Under the pieces are notes generated by a model, which saw nothing but the letters and a program-made list of their open reading frames with translations, was not told the origin of the DNA and ran no database searches. Shown here one piece after another: positions 28,618 to 35,989 of a DNA stretch of 64,000 nucleotides. The position numbers were made by a program, and so were the translations under genes. The stretch spans positions 186,001 to 250,000 of the forward strand of contig NZ_PVBS01000004.1 of NCBI RefSeq assembly GCF_002980575.1. The letters are read 5' to 3'. Position 1 is the stretch's first letter. Every line of letters begins with the position of its first letter. The stretch is from Sphingobacterium gobiense (GTDB lineage Bacteria; Bacteroidota; Bacteroidia; Sphingobacteriales; Sphingobacteriaceae).

Positions 28618-29739
28618 ATGAAGGACAATCTCAGAGACATATTTTTTCAACTGCTCCGGATGGGACTTTGGGGGAAAGGCGGGTTAGCTATTGCAGCGCC
28701 GCTGTCCGATGAAGATTGGGCTGTTCTGTATCAATACGCGCTGAACCATACGGTGGAAGGAATTTTGTTTGATGCTTTTCCATTATTGGCTGAAGACCAG
28801 TTGCCGCCTCGCGCGTTGCGGATGAAATGGGCAGTTCGGGTCGATCAGATTGAACGCCATAATACACGGATGGCGCAGGTTGCTGCCGAACAATTTACAG
28901 ATTTTAGCCGGCTGGGCGCAAAACCTATTCTGCTCAAGGGACAAGGTGTAGCGAGTTGTTACCCAAATCCTTTGCATCGAATATCGGGCGATATCGATTG
29001 GTATTTTGATGAAACGGATGGTTATGATAAAGTGGGTAAACGTCTTCAAGAGAAGGGTCTTCTTGTCGATTCGGCTTTGGGTTTCAGTTTAGGTTACGAT
29101 TGGCAAAGGATACATATCGAACACCATCGACGCCTGTTTGATATCCGTAGCCTTTTCAAGCTACCTTATTTGAAAAAACTGGAGCAGGCTTATCGGCCGA
29201 AACAACAATCGGTTTTGATCGAAAGCCAGGCTATTACCTTGTTGGCTCCAGAACTGCAAATATTGCAGGTAAATATTCATATTCTAAAACATTTGTTGTC
29301 TTTTGGTATTGGTCTACGCCAAATTTGTGATGCTGCGGTTTTATATCATGCTTATCGGGATAGGATCGATGTAGAGCAGCTTCGTAACATGTATAAAAAG
29401 ACAGGGATCATAAAATGGGTACACGTGCTACACGGTATACTCGTTAACTATCTGGGCTTGCCAAAAGCAGACTTGCCCTTTCCTTATCCGGAAAAGCTAA
29501 AAACCGATTGGATGATGGACGAAATCTGGTATTCCGGCAATTTTGGTTTTTACGATGAACGTTATTTACAGGGTGAAGTTTCTTTTGTTTCGGTCCATCC
29601 GGATGGCGCCCGTCGCTTATGGCGGGGTCTGCGCCTTTATTTTCCCTACGCTCCCCAAGAAGTGATCTTCTTTCCGATTCGGCGTGCCACCACTCGATTG
29701 AGCATGCTTATTTCTTCGCGTAAGTCTGTAGAAGAGTAA
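28618..29739 (+). CDS. Nucleotidyltransferase family protein (NTP_transf_5-like)
   Basis: A 373-aa cytoplasmic protein. ATG 28618 is chosen because the longer frame overlaps the sialidase gene. The core LGAKPILLKGQGVASCYPNPLHRISGDIDWYFDE, with the DID metal-binding pair, is that of the uncharacterised nucleotidyltransferase family PF14907, followed by a HHRRLFDIRSLFKLPYLKKLEQ segment (family: E/D-x-H). Members occur in several RiPP clusters, including lasso peptide clusters such as that of paeninodin, where they accompany a kinase. Here it is the first gene before two small peptide genes and an exporter, which may mean it modifies a peptide or protein; this is inference. A 450-base gap follows. 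Confidence 0.75.
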   Translation: MKDNLRDIFFQLLRMGLWGKGGLAIAAPLSDEDWAVLYQYALNHTVEGILFDAFPLLAEDQLPPRALRMKWAVRVDQIERHNTRMAQVAAEQFTDFSRLGAKPILLKGQGVASCYPNPLHRISGDIDWYFDETDGYDKVGKRLQEKGLLVDSALGFSLGYDWQRIHIEHHRRLFDIRSLFKLPYLKKLEQAYRPKQQSVLIESQAITLLAPELQILQVNIHILKHLLSFGIGLRQICDAAVLYHAYRDRIDVEQLRNMYKKTGIIKWVHVLHGILVNYLGLPKADLPFPYPEKLKTDWMMDEIWYSGNFGFYDERYLQGEVSFVSVHPDGARRLWRGLRLYFPYAPQEVIFFPIRRATTRLSMLISSRKSVEE

Positions 29740-30026
29740 AACGCCGTACCCTGCGGCGACCTTTTCTCCTCGCTTGTTGCATCAACTACTTATCGATGTA
29801 GCACTGCAGCTACAAAAAAGTTAAATTTTTACAAACAAAACAAACAGTGTGTTTGTTCTATTTCCGTTGTCTGGGCGCATTTTATTGTCGTTTCGGGCAT
29901 ATTGTTTGCAATAGGGTTAGCAAAAATTTGATTTAATTCTTTGTTTGTTTTATTGCTAATATGTAGTTTTATGAAGTTTTTGTAGTTGCATAACTACAAA
30001 ATTGTTATTAATTAACTGCCACACGT
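29740..30026. other. Non-coding gap with inverted repeats before the peptide locus
   Basis: No gene is seen. It holds AACAAACA-GTG-TGTTTGTT (29839-29857), the pair TTAGCAA (29917-29923) / TTGCTAA (29953-29959), and the hairpin listed at 29978-30001, in A/T-rich sequence. No clear TAnnTTTG promoter element was found, so the start of the first peptide transcript is unresolved. Confidence 0.5.
29978..30001. promoter_or_regulatory. 10-bp hairpin or operator upstream of the first peptide module
   Basis: TTTTGTAGTT (29978-29987), loop GCAT, AACTACAAAA (29992-30001): perfect arms. It stands 25 bases before a 40-codon open frame and about 190 bases before the first 56-aa peptide gene. It could be an operator or an attenuator; no U-run follows it. 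The next bases, TTATTAATTAAC, recur in the leader of the second module at about 32431-32443. Confidence 0.45.
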
Positions 30027-30149
30027 ATGAAAAGTTACGCTGAACTATCCGCTAAGGAAGGGCTGTTTTTGATCGAAAATTCACGTTGTTCCACTAAAAT
30101 TATGGGGTCTATCCGCTATGTAATCACTTTCCGTTCGGTTAATCAATAA
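30027..30149 (+). CDS. Possible 40-aa small ORF, unknown
   Basis: ATG 30027 to TAA 30149, beginning MKSYAELSAKEGLF and ending TFRSVNQ, with one Cys at residue 21. It follows a TTATTAATTAAC leader that is shared with the second module. No family is recognised and the second module has no counterpart, so it may be a leader peptide or chance. It ends 40 bases before the first 56-aa peptide gene. Confidence 0.3.
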   Translation: MKSYAELSAKEGLFLIENSRCSTKIMGSIRYVITFRSVNQ

Positions 30150-30189
30150 AAAATAGTAATCAATATAATTTCAACTAAATAGTATTAAT

Positions 30190-30360
30190 ATGAAAACAAT
30201 TAAAAAAATGCAGTATGTAGCGCCTACCGTGGAGGTGCTGGAAATCGAAATGGAAGAAGGTATAGCTGGTGGATCGGCGGTGCCGGGTTCAACACCGCAG
30301 GTAAACGATTTTGGTACCGGTTCAACAACGAACGGTTGGAGTGACGACAGTCAGTTTTAA
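30190..30360 (+). CDS. 56-aa small peptide, copy 1 (precursor-like)
   Basis: The 56-aa product begins MKTIKKMQYVAPTVEVLEIE, continues MEEGIAGGSAVPG and ends GWSDDSQF. It has no hydrophobic signal sequence. The shape (basic start, (K)xQYVAPTVEVLEIE, an EEGIAxGS hinge, a Gly/Ser/Thr/Asn-rich tail with a terminal aromatic) is a recurring one among unannotated small proteins of Bacteroidota. The second copy at 32474 is the same length and shares about half its residues. A Gly-Gly at 27-28 resembles a double-glycine leader end, but no C39 peptidase is present. It is 24 bases before a fimbrillin-like lipoprotein gene. That it is a secreted precursor is inference. Confidence 0.72.
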   Translation: MKTIKKMQYVAPTVEVLEIEMEEGIAGGSAVPGSTPQVNDFGTGSTTNGWSDDSQF

Positions 30361-30384
30361 ACAATTAATGACGATTAAGAAATC

Positions 30385-32253
30385 ATGAAGAAGATATATA
30401 CAAACTCAATGGGGAAATTGGCGACTGGTGTATTGCTAGCGCTGGGTACAGTCTTTGCCACTGGATGTGCCAAAGACGCTAAACAAGATATTGCTGAAGA
30501 TGGTGGTGAGGGTACACGAGTAGTGATTCGTGTGGCTGGCGTAAACGATGGACAGGGGTCTCCAGCTTTGAAAGGAAAAGCAGGAGGTTCGACATCTGCA
30601 TCTATTGCTGAAAAAGCAGAGCTAATCGAAAGCGACGGTTTTGACGTTTTCGTTTCTCAATCAAATAAAATTGATAAGAGTGCAAACCTTGTGGCTAAAC
30701 GTGCTAACTCTTTTGCCTCTGGTGCTTTACGTAGTGATGCAATGGATGATGGATTTAGCTATAGACTATTTTTATATGAGAGTGGTAGCATAGCAGCATC
30801 AGAACTTTTTATGTCGGGAACGCCAGGGTCCATTGCTGTTGAAAAAGGTAAGTCATATACTTGGTTCGCGCTCTCTTATAACTCAACCGATGAAGTGCCT
30901 GTTGCAGATGGAAGTAATATGGTGGATCTCGTTGCTGGACAAGATGTGCTCTATGCTTCAGGCGAGTTCGAGGTGGCAAACAGTGATGGTGACGTTGTGG
31001 TGCCGTTGAGTATTACATTTGACCATAAGTTGTCACGCGTTGCGATTGAGTTGAACACCATGGGGATGTTTGCGCCGATTAATTCCGCTAACGTAACTGT
31101 AAAAGGACTGAATCTAATCCCAGATGCGATCAATATCACAACAGGGGAGTTTGTTGGAGATACAGAACAAAATGTAACGATAAGCTTCAATGATTTCCAA
31201 CCTTTAAATGCGGAAGGTGACCGTTTAATCTATAACGGCTATTATGGTGGAAATGCGTCTGAGAATATCACGGTAGAGGTATCTAATTTGGTAATCGATT
31301 TGGACGAGAGCGCTGGTGAGAATGCAACAAGAAATTTTGGAAGTAGTAAATTAACACAGCAATTCGCGGTACAACCAGGAATGAACCAGAGTGTTGTGTT
31401 AGGTTTTGTAGAGTCGCCTTTGACTTATGGTGGCGTTCAATGGTCGAGATCGCCTCTGTATTATACGGGTAATAGATCTGCGACATCAGTAGCACAACTG
31501 TCACACAACCCTTACCGTTTCTATCATGCAAACCCTGCGTTGACCGCGAGTAATCCAGAAGCATATTTTTCTTATGGAGGTGCTATTCCAGGTAGGTTAG
31601 CTAGACAAACTAATCCGCAGGATCCTTGTGCTTTGGTGTACCCAGCCGGTCTTTGGAAAACTCCGAGCAGCGGAAATCTGAGTGCGATTAAATCAAACGG
31701 TCTAACCGGTCTTTTAGAGGCGCTAAACCTAAATGTAGCTGGAACGTTAGATGCTCTTGTACCTGTTTTAGCCACTTTAGCCGCTAATGTTTCAGGGGCT
31801 ACAGCAGTGACGGGTCCGAATGCACAGCAATTTACACCAAGCGCAGGTGTAAATCCAGCCTATGCAGCAACGCCGCGAGCAAATACGCTAAGATTCAATT
31901 ATAATGGTATGATGAAGGAGGTCAGCGCAGTTGAGGGTCTGGTTGAGCTTAGCTTGGGTAATACAGCCGGAAGATATGCGGCTTTTTGGACCAATGACCG
32001 TGCGTTGGGCTTACCGCTAGATATCGCCAATCTTGGTGTAATGCACTACTTAGGGCATACACATAGTGGAGTTTTAGTTCTCAATCCAGGTCCTAAAGCT
32101 TATCAAGCTACTAACCTTTTGTCTGTTGACCTAGTGGGCATAGACGTTCTAAAATCTTCTTTGATGAACGTACGCTGTGTTCGGGATGCAAGCTGGAATC
32201 CTGCTGCCATCGGGTACAATCCTACTCCAGATTACTCGGTAATATTCAATTAA
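30385..32253 (+). CDS. Fimbrillin-like surface lipoprotein, copy 1
   Basis: A 622-aa lipoprotein; Cys28 in FATGC is the expected lipidation site. Following residues (CAKDAKQDIAEDGGEGTRVV) lead into a beta-rich domain with the fimbrillin-family pattern LSITFDHKLSRVAIELNTMGMF and VEVSNLVIDL, and the protein ends with NVRCVRDASWNP. Fimbrillin-like (Mfa-like) proteins form or decorate surface fimbriae or act as anchored surface proteins in Bacteroidota. Residues up to about 330 are strongly similar to the second copy at 32669; the C-terminal part diverges in both length and sequence (for example a long Ala-rich stretch LNVAGTLDALVPVLATLAAN). A strong terminator follows. Confidence 0.72.
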   Translation: MKKIYTNSMGKLATGVLLALGTVFATGCAKDAKQDIAEDGGEGTRVVIRVAGVNDGQGSPALKGKAGGSTSASIAEKAELIESDGFDVFVSQSNKIDKSANLVAKRANSFASGALRSDAMDDGFSYRLFLYESGSIAASELFMSGTPGSIAVEKGKSYTWFALSYNSTDEVPVADGSNMVDLVAGQDVLYASGEFEVANSDGDVVVPLSITFDHKLSRVAIELNTMGMFAPINSANVTVKGLNLIPDAINITTGEFVGDTEQNVTISFNDFQPLNAEGDRLIYNGYYGGNASENITVEVSNLVIDLDESAGENATRNFGSSKLTQQFAVQPGMNQSVVLGFVESPLTYGGVQWSRSPLYYTGNRSATSVAQLSHNPYRFYHANPALTASNPEAYFSYGGAIPGRLARQTNPQDPCALVYPAGLWKTPSSGNLSAIKSNGLTGLLEALNLNVAGTLDALVPVLATLAANVSGATAVTGPNAQQFTPSAGVNPAYAATPRANTLRFNYNGMMKEVSAVEGLVELSLGNTAGRYAAFWTNDRALGLPLDIANLGVMHYLGHTHSGVLVLNPGPKAYQATNLLSVDLVGIDVLKSSLMNVRCVRDASWNPAAIGYNPTPDYSVIFN

Positions 32254-32276
32254 TATATTACAATATCAAGCAATTT

Positions 32277-32302
32277 AAAAGCCACCCGCAAGGGTGGCTT
32301 TT
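32277..32302 (+). terminator. Rho-independent terminator of module 1
   Basis: AAAA-GCCACCC-GCAA-GGGTGGC-TTTT (stem 32281-32287 with 32292-32298). A near-copy ends module 2 at 34485-34508, showing the whole module was duplicated. Confidence 0.9.
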
Positions 32303-32369
32303 CTTGTTATTTCTGCGAGAAGTTTCCGTTAAATTATAGTACCATTCATGAAATATCTTCAGTATTTCC

Positions 32370-32400
32370 TTGTCTCTGTAGGTGTCAATCCGTATTTTTG
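32370..32400 (+). promoter_or_regulatory. Promoter of peptide module 2
   Basis: TTG (32370-32372), exactly 20 bases, TATTTTTG (32393-32400): a very good match to the Bacteroidetes -33/-7 consensus. It lies directly after the module 1 terminator, and the second peptide gene starts about 70 bases later, so module 2 is an independent transcription unit. Confidence 0.8.
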
Positions 32401-32473
32401 TGCAAAATTATAGCAGATAATTTACAACATATTATTAATTAACCTACAAGACAAATCAATCATATCATATACC

Positions 32474-32644
32474 ATGAAAACAACCAATAAAATGCAGTAT
32501 GTAGCACGAACTCTTGACGTGTGCGAGATCGAGCTGGAACAAGGGATTGCGGCCGGATCGGCGACGCCGAGCACAACTCCGCAAATTAACGATTATGGAA
32601 ATGGATCTTCCGTTTCTACAACTTGGAGTGATGACCAATTTTAG
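32474..32644 (+). CDS. 56-aa small peptide, copy 2 (precursor-like)
   Basis: The 56-aa paralogue of the product at 30190, beginning MKTTNKMQYVARTLDVCEIE, with hinge EQGIAAGSATPS and ending TWSDDQF. Conserved between the copies are MKTxxKMQYVA, the acidic E-I-E stretch, G-I-A-x-G-S-A, T-P-Q-[IV]-N-D-[YF]-G-x-G and W-S-D-D. Cys17 has no counterpart in copy 1. No signal peptide. It is 24 bases before its own fimbrillin-like lipoprotein gene, the same spacing as in module 1, and is read from the promoter at 32370-32400. A leader plus variable tail organisation is possible; function unknown. Confidence 0.72.
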   Translation: MKTTNKMQYVARTLDVCEIELEQGIAAGSATPSTTPQINDYGNGSSVSTTWSDDQF

Positions 32645-32668
32645 ATAGTTAAGTAGGCGAATTTTAAG

Positions 32669-34444
32669 ATGATAAAAAAACTACATATGAGTCTATTGAC
32701 TAAGTTGACAGTTGGCGTGTTACTGGCATGGGGAATCATCTTTGTAACGGGGTGTGCCAAAGATGCAAAACAGAATATTACGGAAGATACAGGGGAAGGT
32801 ACGCGTGTGGTTATCCGGGTAGAAGGTATTAATAATGGACAAGGCGAGCCTGCGCTGAAAGGAAAGGTTGGCGGATCAACTGCCTCTTCGGCGGCGGCGA
32901 CGGCATCTTTTGTGGAAGCGGAAGGGTTTGATGTGTTTGTCTCGCAACAACAAACGATCGAAAAGTACCCGAAACGGAAAGCAGCGCGTACTGCGAGTGC
33001 TTCATCAGCTGGAGCGCTAAGAGGCGCAGCGATGGAGGAAGGGATTAGCTATCGTGTGTTTTTGTATGAAAATGGTGCCTTGGCTGCATCAGCGCTTTTG
33101 ACTTCTGGAACACAAGGCAGTATTGCGGTTGAAAAGGGCAAAACATATCAGTGGGCTGCGCTTTCTTATAATTCGATAGATGAGGTTCCTGCTGCGGACG
33201 GAGATAATTTAGTACAATTACTTGATGGGCAGGATGTGCTGTATGCTTCGGGGAACTTTACGGTGGCAAATGACGACGGCGACGTGGCGGTGCCTTTAAA
33301 TATTACCTTTGATCATCGACTGTCGCGTGTAGCCATCGAGTTGAACACGATGGGTATGTTTGCTCCGATCATTTCTGCTAATGTTAAGGTTACAGGGCTT
33401 AACTTGGCGCCGGAAGCGATTGATATTAAAACCGGTGACCTCGTTGGAGATACTCAGCAAGAGGCAACCATAGCCTTCGGCGATTTTAGCCCGATTAATG
33501 ATGAAGGCGACCGTATGGTTGCTTATGCTTATGTGGGAGGACGTGCTTCGGAGAAAATGACCGTTTCCGTTTCGAATTTGGTGGTCAGGTTGGTAAACAA
33601 TACACCGCGGAGTTTTGGAGACGTAACACTGACACAAGAATTCCTGCCGCAGCCCGGAATGAACCAAAGTGTGGTATTGGGATTTATTGAATCGCCTTTA
33701 TGGAAGGGCGGTGTGGCTTGGGCACGAGCAAACTTATATTATCAGGAAGGGCATAACCCTTATCGTTTCCATCACTTGAATGCGCAAGAACCCACATTCA
33801 ACGGCTATTTTTCATTCGGAGGGCATATCCCTGGAAGATGGGCCGACGCGGACAATCCGATTGATCCTTGTTCGTTGGTTTACCCGGCCGGCCGTTGGAA
33901 GCAGCCTAGTCTTGCGGATATCGATCATCTAACGGGAGGATGGGGCATGATGGGATATCTTTTTACGATGCCGGCTGCCGTGGAGGCCCCTGGTGCGATT
34001 CAGGGATTCGGGTACATCGAGTATCAGGCTGATGCTGGCGTGAGCAGTGCCTACGGAACTCCTAGTTCGGCAACCAATAGACTGCGGTTCAATTTTAATG
34101 GTGCGGGTAGACCAGTGAATCTGATCAGCAATGGGTATCAAGCCGTGAACTTGGAAGGTTCTTATTTGCTAAACGCAAGCGTTTGGACGAGCGAAGCGGA
34201 TATGGATTTGCTAGGGCTTTCCGGGCTTGCTGCCTGGAGTTATGAAGCTGGCAATAGACAATTGTCGCTTGGCACGGATCCGGTGCGTCCGGTTGCTAAT
34301 AATACCGCCGGGTTGCTTAACAATGTCAATATTGTGGACGAGGGTATCATTTCTTCTATGCTTAGAAATGTGCGCTGTGTACGCGATGGTGCCTGGGATC
34401 CTGACGCTCCTGGTTACGATCCTTATCCGGTTTTTCCTAACTGA
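32669..34444 (+). CDS. Fimbrillin-like surface lipoprotein, copy 2
   Basis: A 591-aa lipoprotein with lipobox VTGC (Cys29) and the same mature start, CAKDAKQNITEDTGEGTRVV. The fimbrillin-like core is conserved (LNITFDHRLSRVAIELNTMGMF, VSVSNLVVRL) and the last residues NVRCVRDGAWDPDAPGY match those of copy 1. The middle-to-end portion (roughly residues 370-560) is different, as expected if the C-terminal part is the exposed and diversifying portion. It is the second gene of module 2. Whether it polymerises into fimbriae or is a stand-alone surface protein cannot be told from sequence. Confidence 0.72.
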   Translation: MIKKLHMSLLTKLTVGVLLAWGIIFVTGCAKDAKQNITEDTGEGTRVVIRVEGINNGQGEPALKGKVGGSTASSAAATASFVEAEGFDVFVSQQQTIEKYPKRKAARTASASSAGALRGAAMEEGISYRVFLYENGALAASALLTSGTQGSIAVEKGKTYQWAALSYNSIDEVPAADGDNLVQLLDGQDVLYASGNFTVANDDGDVAVPLNITFDHRLSRVAIELNTMGMFAPIISANVKVTGLNLAPEAIDIKTGDLVGDTQQEATIAFGDFSPINDEGDRMVAYAYVGGRASEKMTVSVSNLVVRLVNNTPRSFGDVTLTQEFLPQPGMNQSVVLGFIESPLWKGGVAWARANLYYQEGHNPYRFHHLNAQEPTFNGYFSFGGHIPGRWADADNPIDPCSLVYPAGRWKQPSLADIDHLTGGWGMMGYLFTMPAAVEAPGAIQGFGYIEYQADAGVSSAYGTPSSATNRLRFNFNGAGRPVNLISNGYQAVNLEGSYLLNASVWTSEADMDLLGLSGLAAWSYEAGNRQLSLGTDPVRPVANNTAGLLNNVNIVDEGIISSMLRNVRCVRDGAWDPDAPGYDPYPVFPN

Positions 34445-34484
34445 TAGGGGGTGCGGTGCATAAAATTGTTTTATAGGGAGATAG

Positions 34485-34508
34485 GCCATCCGCAGGGGTG
34501 GCTTTTTT
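34485..34508 (+). terminator. Rho-independent terminator of module 2
   Basis: GCCATCC (34485-34491), loop GCAG, GGGTGGC (34496-34502), then TTTTTT. The stem has one G-T pair and is otherwise the same as the module 1 terminator. Some read-through to the next gene, whose ATG is 50 bases downstream without an obvious promoter, is likely. Confidence 0.85.
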
Positions 34509-34559
34509 GTTTGCGTAATTACACATAAAGTGCTAACTTAACCGACAAATCACCAAGTT

Positions 34560-35486
34560 ATGAATTTAGTATTGCTACATAGAGGGAAGCTATATTGGGC
34601 AATAGCCATTCTATTGATCGGAATCTCCTGTGGCAGCCCACGGGAAGGGCAGTCTGTGAACAACAATAGCACAAACCCGGATAACGCGGTTATGGCTTCT
34701 ATCCCTGCCAAGCGTTTGCTTAGTTATTGGGATAACTTTGATTTTAAGGCCAAGATGCACGTGACTAATCCGGAAGAGGCAGAACAGAAATTAGTAGACT
34801 TTATCGCGCTGTTTCCGAGCGTACCCGATACCGTTGTACAGGTCAGCGTGCACGACATGCTAAAAAAGGCTTCCGTAGAACCGAGTATCTTTGCGTATTT
34901 TCTGGATAAATATACCCACTATCTGTACGATCCCAATTCGCCGATGCGAAATGAAGATTATTATGCACACACACTAACATACCTTGCGTCAGATACGACC
35001 TTGTCACAGGATGAAAGGAGTAAATATACCACTTTGCTGGAGCTTGTACGGAAGAATCAGGTTGGAACGGTTGCGACCGATTTCGCGTATTTAGCTAAAG
35101 ATGGGAAATATCGAAATATGCACGAGGGTACGAGACCGTACAAAATGCTTGTTTTTTACGACCCGACGTGCACGCACTGTGCAGCTATTATGCAGGATCT
35201 CGCGAAAACACCTGCAGTAAATAATTGTATAACGAACGGATTTTTAGATATTGTATCGGTAAGTTTGCATCCGGACAAGGATAGCTGGATAGGTTATCAA
35301 CAGCGTATACCAGATAACTGGACCAATGGCTGGGATGATAAGGGGAGTGTCATCAACGAGGGTCTGTACAATATACGTGCTTATCCGACCATCTTTTTGC
35401 TCGATGAAGCAAATACGGTGTTGCTGAAAGATGCGCCGCTCGATGTCACCCTACGCTATTTGGTGAATTTGGTTTCTCGTGGTTAA
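34560..35486 (+). CDS. DUF5106/thioredoxin-like lipoprotein
   Basis: A 308-aa lipoprotein (Cys24 in GISC). Residues about 50-190 correspond to DUF5106 (LLSYWDNFDFKAKMHVTNPEEAEQKLVDFIALFPS), a domain commonly placed before a thioredoxin-like domain. Residues about 195-305 form that domain: KMLVFYDPTCTHCAAIMQDL, with a CxxC pair (CTHC), and RAYPTIFLLDEANTVLL with the cis-Pro. It is expected to face the periplasm and to reduce or isomerise disulphides. Its position before the peptidase and ABC exporter suggests help in folding the exported products; copy 2 of the peptide has one Cys and both lipoproteins have a Cys in NVRC. Confidence 0.8.
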   Translation: MNLVLLHRGKLYWAIAILLIGISCGSPREGQSVNNNSTNPDNAVMASIPAKRLLSYWDNFDFKAKMHVTNPEEAEQKLVDFIALFPSVPDTVVQVSVHDMLKKASVEPSIFAYFLDKYTHYLYDPNSPMRNEDYYAHTLTYLASDTTLSQDERSKYTTLLELVRKNQVGTVATDFAYLAKDGKYRNMHEGTRPYKMLVFYDPTCTHCAAIMQDLAKTPAVNNCITNGFLDIVSVSLHPDKDSWIGYQQRIPDNWTNGWDDKGSVINEGLYNIRAYPTIFLLDEANTVLLKDAPLDVTLRYLVNLVSRG

Positions 35487-35502
35487 TCATCAGTACGAAC
35501 GA

Positions 35503-35976
35503 ATGGATCTGAACGATAGGCAATTTCTCCGAGTGGAGAACGAAGATTTTTTTAGTATAGTACGACAACGACTCGATGTAGGCGACCGGGTGCGGATTCC
35601 GGTAGTGGGTAAGAGTATGGAGCCTTTTCTGCTAGAAAGGGACGAGGTGTTGTTAAAAACGGCAAATACAGCGGAGATTGCTATCGGTGATATTGTATTG
35701 GCACAATGGGGGCAGAAGTACATGTTGCACCGGGTGGTGCGAAAAAAAGGGGCATCGGTATGGCTCGCTGGAGATAACAACCTAGTGCAGCTGGAGCGAA
35801 TCGTTACGGAAGATATCGTGGCGATATTGGTGGAGGCAAGGCGCGATGGAAGACGACTGCTTGTTTCGGGGCTGTTTTCCAAAATGCTGGGCATGTGCTG
35901 GTATTACTTACGCTTGCCAAGACGTGTTGTTGTAGCAATTAGACGGAGAATTACGAATAAGAGAATTGGAGCATAA
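35503..35976 (+). CDS. S26-type signal peptidase-like serine peptidase (Ser/His form)
   Basis: A 157-aa protein; ATG 35503 is chosen 16 bases after the preceding stop. The nucleophile motif is PVVGKSMEPFL with Ser38, followed by ERDEVLLKT, IGDIVLAQWG and YMLHRVV with His76 where the archaeal/ER-type (S26B) signal peptidases have their catalytic His; the Lys general base of ordinary bacterial signal peptidase I is not evident. WLAGDNN is the usual conserved end of the domain. There is no N-terminal membrane anchor; a hydrophobic stretch near residues 120-140 may associate with the membrane. It could cleave the 56-aa peptides, the lipoproteins or neither. It overlaps or abuts the ABC gene. Confidence 0.78.
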   Translation: MDLNDRQFLRVENEDFFSIVRQRLDVGDRVRIPVVGKSMEPFLLERDEVLLKTANTAEIAIGDIVLAQWGQKYMLHRVVRKKGASVWLAGDNNLVQLERIVTEDIVAILVEARRDGRRLLVSGLFSKMLGMCWYYLRLPRRVVVAIRRRITNKRIGA

Positions 35977-35989
35977 ACTGACGTATCAA

